This document shows positions 45,174-52,999 of a DNA stretch of 64,000 nt, in pieces. A program made the position numbers and the translations under genes. Every line of letters starts with the position of its first letter. Position 1 is the first letter of the stretch. The notes beneath the pieces are model-generated. The model had not been told where the DNA came from. It ran no database searches and saw only the letters and a program-made list of their open reading frames with translations. The stretch is from Actinomycetes bacterium (lineage in GTDB: Bacteria > Actinomycetota > Acidimicrobiia > Acidimicrobiales > Palsa-688): contig JAJYMM010000052.1 in assembly GCA_021787035.1 (NCBI GenBank), positions 57,873-121,872 of the forward strand. The letters are read 5' to 3'.

Positions 45174-46051
45174 GCACGAGCGTGGTGGCTGGGCGGGGTT
45201 CTCTAAGCAGGGACCCGAGGTGGGGGAAGCGCCCACTCTGGCGGCGGATGGTCTCCGACATGGGCCTAACGGTCGCTGTTGTGCTGGTCGTGCTGCCTAT
45301 CGCCTGGGGCATTATTACGGCCCTGAAGCCAGAGGCGGACGCCTTTGATAACAGCCTCGGGAGCCTGGCTCACGCTACTCAGTTTGGCAACTTTGTGTCG
45401 GCGTGGAACTATGGTCCGTTCGGGCAGTTCCTGTTGAACGGCCTTGTAGTTGCCATCGGCGGCGCGGTAATTACGCTTATTACCTCCCTCATGTCGGGGT
45501 ACGGGTTCGCGCGCTTGCACTTTCGGGGACGCGACCAGCTATTTTTCGTTTATGTGGCGTCGTTGGTCGTTCCGCAAGAAGTGCTAGTGGTGCCGATGTA
45601 CTTGCTTATGAGGGATATTGGTTGGATCAACAGCTACCAGGCGCTGATCTTGCCCTGGGCGTTCAGCGCCTTTGGGGTGTTCTTAATGCGCCAGTTTTTC
45701 CGGGGGATACCAGTAGAGCTGGAGGACGCGGCGAAAGTGGATGGGGCATCCCACCTATATATTTTTAGCAGGGTGATGGTGCCGATGGTACGCCCAGCAA
45801 TGGGCGTACTGGGGTTGTTTACCTTCATCGGCTATTGGAACAGCTTCTTATGGCCAATAATAGTCATCAACACTAAAAACCGTGCGACGGTACCTTTGGG
45901 GCTGGAATACTTTCTCACCCAGCAGGGCGATATATGGAACCTGTTGATGGGCGGAGCGACGATTTCGCTCGTGCCCGGAGTGATCCTCGCGATCCTGCTG
46001 CAGCGGTGGCTTTCGGAGGGAATCTCCCTTACCGGGCTTGGGGGTCGGTAG
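45170..46051 (+). CDS. Carbohydrate ABC transporter permease (MalG type)
   Basis: A 293-residue membrane subunit with six helices starting MGLTVAVVLVVLPIAWGII. The EAA loop ELEDAAKVDGASHLYIF followed by VMVPMVRP is near residue 185. The ATG at 45170 overlaps the partner stop; the frame extends upstream inside the partner gene. No glycosidase follows on this strand; the next gene is convergent. Confidence 0.92.
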   Translation: MSTSVVAGRGSLSRDPRWGKRPLWRRMVSDMGLTVAVVLVVLPIAWGIITALKPEADAFDNSLGSLAHATQFGNFVSAWNYGPFGQFLLNGLVVAIGGAVITLITSLMSGYGFARLHFRGRDQLFFVYVASLVVPQEVLVVPMYLLMRDIGWINSYQALILPWAFSAFGVFLMRQFFRGIPVELEDAAKVDGASHLYIFSRVMVPMVRPAMGVLGLFTFIGYWNSFLWPIIVINTKNRATVPLGLEYFLTQQGDIWNLLMGGATISLVPGVILAILLQRWLSEGISLTGLGGR

Positions 46052-46141
46052 GAGCGCTTCGCGCAACGGGGCCGGGCATTACGAGAGCGCTCGTCAGTGG
46101 GGCCCGTAGCTTCGCCAACTAGCCGGATGGCTGGCCGCGTG

Positions 46142-46169
46142 GGTGGGTCATCGCCCGGTGGGTCATCGC
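46142..46169. repeat. Direct repeat at the 3' end of the glycosidase-like gene
   Basis: GGTGGGTCATCGC occurs at 46142-46154 and 46157-46169, a 15-nt period. The second copy contains the stop codon of the minus-strand gene, so the duplication happened at the gene boundary. Confidence 0.75.
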
Positions 46170-48664
46170 GGTGCCTCGGTGGTGCAAGATACCTCGAGCT
46201 TCAGGACGCCTGTGGTGCCAGTGGGGACTCGCAGTGTATCCCCCTCGAGGGCGACTTTTAGGTCGTCGCGGTTGAGGACTCTGACGCTTTCGGGCCTGCA
46301 AGGTAACGGGCAGCGGAGGCGAAGGTGCACGGTTGCCCCTGGCCTCGGAGGGAGCGATACTTCGAGGTCTATCTTGCCCACCGCTAGGCGCGAGCGGAGA
46401 TGATAGCTGATGGGGCCCCACCGGGTAGGTGCCGCTTCGACCCCGAAGTGCTCGCCGTCCTCGAGCCAGGCGCGAGGTGCGCCTTTCGCGAGGGTGATGA
46501 GGCGGTCGAGGGGGTCCTCGAACACGAGTAGCCATTTGGCGATCGTCGGCACGGTCATCTGGGCCGGCGCGCAGAACGGCGAATGGAAGGCCCGGTCACG
46601 GTCCATGTCGACGCACTCGATGGCAGTCCAGGTACCTCGCGTATGGGCGTGAAAAGCATGAGCGTAAAAGACGAGTAGGGCGTCGGTTACGAGGTCGTGC
46701 TGAAGTAGGCCCTGGACGCCTTCGGCTACGAGGAACCCTACGACTTGGAGCCTGTTATTGAAGATCCCGAGGGTTGTCCCACCGCGCTCGCCGGCGATGT
46801 CGAGGATCCGTTGGACGGTCTGCTTCGTAGGGACGCCGGAGTGGAGAAGCTCTGACCATACGCGGTTCTCGTCGAAGGATTGGGGCGTCGTCCGGTAGGG
46901 GGTCTCCCAATAGAACGACGACGAGCCCGCGATGATGGGCAGGCCGAGAGTGCCATCCTTCTCCAACCACGAGCGCTCGATGCCATTTAGTGCGTCGTCG
47001 AACAGGGTCGCAGCGCTCTGCAATAGAGCAGAGGCCCTGCTTGCCAGCTCGGCGTCGCCGAGTTGGTCGGCGACGCGTTGCCACGACAGCGCGATGTCGC
47101 GTATCCCTCGCCAAACTTCAGGGCTGTTTGAGAGATAAGGCTGTTCGTATGAGGACCTCTCCAGGTCCGCTGTGCTGGGGCCCGCCGTATCCTGGTCCTG
47201 TCCCCTCATGACATTGTAGGCGGGGTTGGTCGGGTCGAGGCGCCGCTCGTCCTCCCAGTTTCTGAGGAAGCTGATGTCGGCCTCGTGCGGTCCCCTGATC
47301 ATGCCGTAAGCGGGGGAGGATGGTTCGATGCGCCGGGCGTCCTCCCACCGTTTGGTGAGTTGGGCTACGAGGGCTCTTATCTTCTGGTCGTGCTCACAGA
47401 GGAGGGTGAAGTCGCCTGTGTAGTCATAGTAGAGAGCAAGGCAAGAGAGAGTCACGCCGTACTTGCCGATTTCCGGTCCTCGGTAGCGGACAGTGCCGTC
47501 GGGGCGTACAAAGTGGCGTAAGTAGTAGTCGAGGTACGTGCGCGCTGCTGGGAACAGCCCCCACTCAAGGTTGCATATGACGGTGCTGGTTAGCAGGTCG
47601 GGAAACCCATCGTGTTCCTCGCCTGCGTAGGCTCGCTCGACGACGCCGTACTTCGGGTGGTCCCCCCTGCGGGAAATCTTCTCCTGGACGAAGGCGTGCC
47701 GGCAGAAATCCCCGACCCAACCGTCGGGGACATCGACGGTCATCGCGCCTGTGAGCTGGTGCTCCCAATAGGCATGCAGGCGCAAGAGGTGGCGGTAGAA
47801 GTCGGCTGGGTCGGCCGGTACCTGGTCCGGGGAGGGGAGGTAGGTGTCGATGTACTTGACGTCAACGACGCGCCCCGACTGGAGCCGGAGGAAGCGGTAC
47901 CAGGTCGGTTGTTGGAATGTCGCCGCTCCCTCGGGCGTCGCGAACACAACGAGCTCCCAGCACTCGTCTTTGCCAAAGGGGTAAACCGTGCGGACGGCGG
48001 GGAGCCAACCACCTACAAGGCCCTCCCAGAGGTCCTCGGCCTGGATCGCGCCCGCCGTCTCGGGGGCTACGACAATGGTTGGCACGCGTGCCACCATGGG
48101 CACGTCAATGTAGTAGTGGGGTACGACGTCAGCGGACAAGGGCGTCCCGACAAAGGTGTGAGGGCGCTCCACTCCTTCCCAGAAGGCCCGTCGCACTGGG
48201 GGGAAGCACGCTTGGACGTCCTCCGGGCGCGGGTCCTTGCCCCCTTCGAGCAACTCGTAACGGAGGATGTCCGGTTGACCGGGGAGGACCTCCTCCTTAG
48301 CGTGACCGCGGTACCAAGACCGCTCCTTGGCACTGGTCGGTTCGAGCGACTTGCCGACTACGAGGCGGGCACCGTCTTCACCAACGATGGCTATCCGCCC
48401 GTCTTGTCGGTCGAGTTCCTCGAAAACAGCTAGCATCCGGCCCTGATCGGAGAAGACCGACATGAGCGTCCAGTGGCCTGTACGCTCGAAGTGCTCGAGG
48501 CGCCGGTGCGAACCCGTGGTCCCATCAATCGCCGTTACGGCTTGCCCGCAGAACTCGACGAGCGGCGGGCCCGGCCAGTCCGCGACCTGCTGGTCAGGCC
48601 TGGCTTGGTCGCCGGGCCCGAACCCCGGGCACCTCAGACTTTGGACGCGGCTTTGAGTCTGCAA
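46163..48664 (-). CDS. Unclassified large glycosidase-like protein, probably with an (alpha/alpha)6 barrel
   Basis: An 833-residue cytosolic protein that I cannot assign to a named family. An N-terminal beta-rich region (about 1-280) is followed by a helical region with features of six-hairpin glycosidases: STVICNLEWGLFPAARTYLDY, YVRHF-like repeats, ENRVWSELLHSGV, CVDMDRDRAFHSPFC, and a final beta-sandwich. An internal duplication is seen: WEDARRIEPSSPAYGMIRG and, 33 residues on, WEDERRLDPTNPAYNVMRG. The TTG start at 48664 has a GGGGAAG stretch upstream; no in-frame ATG is near. It sits opposite the fucosidase operon with shared LacI-type operators in between. Confidence 0.6.
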   Translation of the reverse strand: MQTQSRVQSLRCPGFGPGDQARPDQQVADWPGPPLVEFCGQAVTAIDGTTGSHRRLEHFERTGHWTLMSVFSDQGRMLAVFEELDRQDGRIAIVGEDGARLVVGKSLEPTSAKERSWYRGHAKEEVLPGQPDILRYELLEGGKDPRPEDVQACFPPVRRAFWEGVERPHTFVGTPLSADVVPHYYIDVPMVARVPTIVVAPETAGAIQAEDLWEGLVGGWLPAVRTVYPFGKDECWELVVFATPEGAATFQQPTWYRFLRLQSGRVVDVKYIDTYLPSPDQVPADPADFYRHLLRLHAYWEHQLTGAMTVDVPDGWVGDFCRHAFVQEKISRRGDHPKYGVVERAYAGEEHDGFPDLLTSTVICNLEWGLFPAARTYLDYYLRHFVRPDGTVRYRGPEIGKYGVTLSCLALYYDYTGDFTLLCEHDQKIRALVAQLTKRWEDARRIEPSSPAYGMIRGPHEADISFLRNWEDERRLDPTNPAYNVMRGQDQDTAGPSTADLERSSYEQPYLSNSPEVWRGIRDIALSWQRVADQLGDAELASRASALLQSAATLFDDALNGIERSWLEKDGTLGLPIIAGSSSFYWETPYRTTPQSFDENRVWSELLHSGVPTKQTVQRILDIAGERGGTTLGIFNNRLQVVGFLVAEGVQGLLQHDLVTDALLVFYAHAFHAHTRGTWTAIECVDMDRDRAFHSPFCAPAQMTVPTIAKWLLVFEDPLDRLITLAKGAPRAWLEDGEHFGVEAAPTRWGPISYHLRSRLAVGKIDLEVSLPPRPGATVHLRLRCPLPCRPESVRVLNRDDLKVALEGDTLRVPTGTTGVLKLEVSCTTEAPR

Positions 48665-48711
48665 AGGTTGTCACTTCCCCTTGTCGGGCCTGTCTAGGGC
48701 ACTACCTGTCT

Positions 48712-48725
48712 AGAAAACGTTTCCT
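48712..48725. promoter_or_regulatory. LacI-type operator upstream of the glycosidase-like gene
   Basis: AGAAAACGTTTCCT is a 14-bp near-palindrome (12 of 14 positions symmetric) centred on CG. It is about 50 nt before the minus-strand TTG start. On the minus strand a TTGACA (48761 down to 48756) lies upstream with only a weak -10, leaving the operator just after the expected start of transcription. Confidence 0.6.
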
Positions 48726-48940
48726 GAACGGACGTTACTGCTAGGCCGATGACCCTGTCAAAGCCTCGCCGGCGGCGGAACCCGCTCCGGCCTGGGCTGA
48801 CAGCTTGCGTATGACGTTGCGTCAGGGCCCCGCACTTCTGCTTGATACTCCTCGACTCAAGACGCCTCGACGAGCGCAACAGCTGGGGCGAGCGTCTGGG
48901 TCCTGGAGAGACAGATCCCTAGAAACATCTGTTGAATCGC

Positions 48941-48984
48941 TTGACAAGGCGCCGATTTCGCCGTATCGTGAGAGAACGATTTCC
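48941..48984 (+). promoter_or_regulatory. Promoter of the fucosidase operon with a downstream operator-like site
   Basis: TTGACA (48941-48946), a 17-nt spacer and TATCGT (48964-48969) form a strong promoter. GAGAACGATTTCC follows directly, at the expected start of transcription, and resembles the window's AACG-centred operators though it is only partly symmetric. The 427-nt gap 48665-49091 also holds the minus-strand operator and a perfect CCACCA-AC-TGGTGG inverted repeat at 49015-49028, 64 nt before the GH29 start. Confidence 0.6.
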
Positions 48985-49091
48985 CTAAGCCGATCCGAGA
49001 TAAGGGATGCGCGGCCACCAACTGGTGGATTTGTTGCCAAGTGCGGTGGGACGATGAGCCCGATGATTGCGACGGGCATGGAGGTGGCATG

Positions 49092-50534
49092 ATGGGTATC
49101 CCGTCTTCCATACGAGCGGTCATTGATGCGGGCCCGTTTCAGGACTCGTGGAGTTCGTTGGCCGGCTACGAGGTGCCGGACTGGTACAAAGACGGCAAGT
49201 TGGGCATCTTCATTCACTGGGGTGCATACAGTGTGCCGGCGTTCAGCAATGAGTGGTACCCGCGCAACATGTACGTCGAGGGAAGCCCGGAGTTCGAGCA
49301 TCACCGCAAGGCGTACGGCGACCAGAAAGACTTCGGCTACAAGGACCTAATTTACCGCTTCAAAGGGGAGCACTTCGACGCCGTCGCTTGGGCGGGGCTG
49401 TTCCGACGGTCCGGGGCTCAGTTCGTGGTGCCCGTGGCGGAGCACCACGACGGTTTTGCCATGTATGACTGCTCACGATCGGAGTGGACGGCGGTCCACA
49501 AGGGGCCATGTCGCGATGTCGTGGGTGAGCTTGCAGAGGCAGTGCGGGCGCAGTGGCTCGTTTTCGGCGTCTCAAGCCATCGCGCCGAGCATTGGTGGTT
49601 CTTCAATGGCGGCGCGCGGTACCCCTCTGACGTGCGCGATCCAGCTTTTGGCGACCTCTACGGTCCCGCGCAACAGGAGCACTTGCCGCCGAACGAGGAG
49701 TTCCTAGAGGACTGGCTACTGCGGACCTGCGAGTTCGTGGACAAATACCGGCCACAACTCGTGTGGTTTGACTGGTGGATTGAGCAGCCGGCCTTCGCGC
49801 CTTACTTGCGCGCGTTCGCCGCGTACTATTACAACCGGGCGGCGGGGTGGGGCAGGGGGGTGGCGATCAACTATAAAAACGAGGCGTTCCCAGAGGGGAC
49901 CGCGGTTTTCGACATCGAGCGCGGACAACTGGGAGGCATTGCAGACCGGTTCTGGCAAGCAGACACGGCGGTGGCGCGCAATTCGTGGTGCTATGTCGAT
50001 GGGCTCGAGTACAAGGAGCCGGTAGCGATCATCCAGGATTTTGTAGATATTGTGAGCAAAAATGGTGCGCTGCTCCTAAATATTGGCCCCGCGAGTGACG
50101 GCACGATCCCGGTTGGGGACCGCCGTATCCTGGAGGCACTGGGGGACTGGCTGCAGGTGAACGGCGAGGCTATTTACGGGACAAGGCCGTGGTGGAGGTT
50201 TGGGGAGGGCCCGACCGCGGTTGAGGCCGGAGCGTTCAAGGACACCTCGAGAAGCGAGTTTGGAGCAGAGGACGTGCGCTACACGGCCCGAGGAAAGTCC
50301 ACCGTGTATGCGATTGTGCTTGGCTCAGGGGACTATGGGTCGGTCCGGTTCCGCTCCCTGGGGTCAGCAGTAGGGGGTGCCGCTGGTCAGGTGGTGAAGG
50401 TGTCTGTGCTCGGCTACCGGGGGGACGTCAAGTGGGAGCGGGATGACAATGGCCTCGAGGTGGACCTTCCGGTGAGACTGAGGGAAACACTGCCAGCGGG
50501 ACCGATGGCAATCAGGGTCGAGGTGACGGCATGA
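49092..50534 (+). CDS. Alpha-L-fucosidase, glycoside hydrolase family 29
   Basis: A retaining exo-fucosidase of 480 residues without signal peptide. The N-terminal catalytic barrel has WYKDGKLGIFIHWGAYSVPAF, VVPVAEHHDGFAMYD and PQLVWFDWWIEQP, where Asp227 is the likely nucleophile. LLLNIGPASDGTIP marks the barrel end, and a beta-sandwich follows. ATG 49092 has GGAGGT six bases upstream; the adjacent ATG 49089 is an alternative. It heads a long same-strand run that continues through GH2 and GH95, and would release L-fucose for the oxidative pathway encoded at 27-29 kb. Confidence 0.92.
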   Translation: MGIPSSIRAVIDAGPFQDSWSSLAGYEVPDWYKDGKLGIFIHWGAYSVPAFSNEWYPRNMYVEGSPEFEHHRKAYGDQKDFGYKDLIYRFKGEHFDAVAWAGLFRRSGAQFVVPVAEHHDGFAMYDCSRSEWTAVHKGPCRDVVGELAEAVRAQWLVFGVSSHRAEHWWFFNGGARYPSDVRDPAFGDLYGPAQQEHLPPNEEFLEDWLLRTCEFVDKYRPQLVWFDWWIEQPAFAPYLRAFAAYYYNRAAGWGRGVAINYKNEAFPEGTAVFDIERGQLGGIADRFWQADTAVARNSWCYVDGLEYKEPVAIIQDFVDIVSKNGALLLNIGPASDGTIPVGDRRILEALGDWLQVNGEAIYGTRPWWRFGEGPTAVEAGAFKDTSRSEFGAEDVRYTARGKSTVYAIVLGSGDYGSVRFRSLGSAVGGAAGQVVKVSVLGYRGDVKWERDDNGLEVDLPVRLRETLPAGPMAIRVEVTA

Positions 50535-50565
50535 GGGCTGTGCGCTCAGTTCTGGCGGCCCGGCC

Positions 50566-52959
50566 GTGATTCGAACGTCGTTCAACAATGGCTGGGAGTT
50601 CCGTCAGAAGCCCGGCCCGGTACTCGGGCTCAGGGAAGACGCCGTGGAATACGAGCGGGTGAGGCTGCCACATGATGCCATGATTCACCGAAGGCGGGAG
50701 GCCCTAGCGGGGAGGGCGTCAGCCTTTTTTCCGGGGGGAGTCTACGAGTACCGGAAGGTCTTCTGGGTGCCCGAGGAGTACCGGGAGATGACCGTTATCA
50801 TCGAGTTTGAAGGCGTTTACCGTGATGCAATGGTCTACCTCAATGGTGATTTTGCAGGCCAAAGCCCAAACGGATACTCCTCAATCGCCATCCAGGCGGG
50901 CGAGTTCCTGAGCTATGGCGCGGATAACGAGATCCGTGTCGAATGTCGTGCGTACCAGGACTCGCGGTGGTATTCAGGGGCCGGCATCTACCGTCCGGTG
51001 CACCTTCTCGTTGCTCCGCGGGTCCATATCGCGTTGGACGGCGTCGAGGTTACTGCGCCGGATATCGACGGGGAGCGCGCGGTTGTGGTCGTCGGCACGG
51101 TCATCGAAAATGCGGATCTCGGCCCGGTGACCGTGGAGGTCCATACCGAGATCCGGGGTCCCGATGACGCGGTCGTGGCGCGCGCGAGCGCTCCAGCTAC
51201 GGTCCTGGTGGGCGAGCCGGTTACGGTGCGCCAGCGTCTGTACGTGGATAGACCAGCACTTTGGGGCATCGACACGCCTGAGCTCTACACGATCACAGTT
51301 GCGCTCGGGGATCTCGATGCCGATGAGGTCAAATGCGGTATTCGCTCGCTGCAGTTGGACCCGGTGCACGGACTGCGCCTGAACGGCGAAAGTGTCAAGT
51401 TGCGAGGTGCCTGTATCCATCATGACAACGGCGTCATCGGGGCCGTTTCCGCCGCTGCGGCCGACGAGCGTCGGGTACGGCTCCTGAAGGAAGCTGGCTT
51501 TAATGCGATTCGGAGCGCGCACAACCCCGTCAGCAGGGCCATCCTGGATGCCTGTGACCGGTTGGGCATGCTGGTGGTCGACGAGGCCTTCGATGTCTGG
51601 ACGACCACGAAGGTGGGTTTCGACTATGCGCTCAGTTTCCCGACATGGTGGGAGCGCGACATTCAAGCGATGGTCCGGAAGGACTTCAACCACCCGAGCG
51701 TGATCATGTACTCGACGGGAAATGAGGTGAACGAGGCTGGCAGGCCCTTGGGCGCCGTGTGGGGACGTAGGCTCGCGGAAAAGATCAGGTCTCTTGATGC
51801 GACGCGTTTCATTACGAATGCCGTGTACCCCTTTGCAGCGGGCGCGAGCCTTGACGACGGGGGACAACCGAATGAGGCGGCGGGCACGGACGCGGTCACT
51901 TCGGAGGCACCTCTCGAGAGCGTCGTTGCCGAGCTTGCTATGTCGGATCAGTTTACTGAGCGGACGGCAGAAACGTTGGCAGTACTGGACATCGCAGGCA
52001 TGAACTATCTGGATGCGCGTTATGAGCTTGACCGAGCACTATTCCCCAGCCGCGTTATCGTCGGAACAGAAACGTTTCCTCAGCATATCGATATCAACTG
52101 GCGCCTTGTTAGAGAAAATAGCCACGTGATTGGTGATTTCACCTGGGCGGGGTGGGACTACCTGGGTGAAGCGGGAGTCGGGGCCACGGGTCATGAGATG
52201 GCGGAAGGCGCGATGCTTGTAAGCGCGTTTCCTTGGCTCGTAGCGCACTGCGGTGACATCGACATCACCGGGCACCGGCGCCCAGCGTCTTATTACCGGG
52301 AGATCGTATACGGCCTTCGGCGCGAGCCCTATATTGCTGTACACCGGCCTGGCAACTACGGCCGCGAGGCCACTGGCACTGCGTGGGCGTGGACCGACAC
52401 CTTGTCGTCTTGGAGCTGGGAGGGCTTTGAGGGTAAGCCCGCCGTCGTGGAGGTCTATGCCGATGCTGATGAGATCGAGCTCGTGTTGGACGGTTTGCCC
52501 TTGGGAAGGCGTGTGCCGGATAGGTATCGGTCGGAGTTCGAGATGACCTATCAACCTGGTGAGCTGACCGCCATCGCTTATAGTGAGGGGCGAGAACAGG
52601 GCCGTACGAGCCTTGTCTCGGCAACCGGGCCACTTTGTCTTTTTCGCCCGTGCCGAACGGGATGAGATTAGGCCGGTGATGGCGACTTAGCCTATGTGGC
52701 AATTGTCCTTATTGACGGCGAAGGCAACCTCTATAATCAACGTGACCGGCCTGTAACGGTCGAGGTCGCCGGACCGGGGCTGCTGGTTGGGCTGGGAAGC
52801 GCTCGTCCGGCCAGCGAGGAGAGCTTCGTCGAGGGCACGCATACTACCTACGACGGGAGGGCCCTCGCTGTCGTGCGCCCTACCGGTACGGGCACGCTCA
52901 TGGTCACGGTGACGGCTCCAGGTTGCAAGGACATCACAACACAGGTTCTTGTGAGTTGA
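50566..52959 (+). pseudogene. Glycoside hydrolase family 2 (beta-galactosidase type), C-terminal domain interrupted by two compensating frameshifts
   Basis: The GTG start at 50566 opens a GH2 protein: sugar-binding domain (FFPGGVYEYRKVFWVPEEYR), immunoglobulin-like domain and TIM barrel with acid/base Glu387 (STGNEVNEAG) and probable nucleophile Glu502 (IVGTETFPQ), then a DUF4982-like domain. The frame stops at 52665. Between 52631 and 52675 the next frame reads HFVFFARAERDEIRP, and from about 52676 the original frame resumes as GDGDLAYVAIVLIDGEGN to a stop at 52959. A +1 and a -1 change about 45 nt apart would restore one protein of about 797 residues. The catalytic part is intact, so activity may survive. 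It could equally be a sequencing error. Confidence 0.85.
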
Positions 52960-52999
52960 TGCCACAAATTGGGAGGTGGGTATTGTGTAGGCTTTTTGG

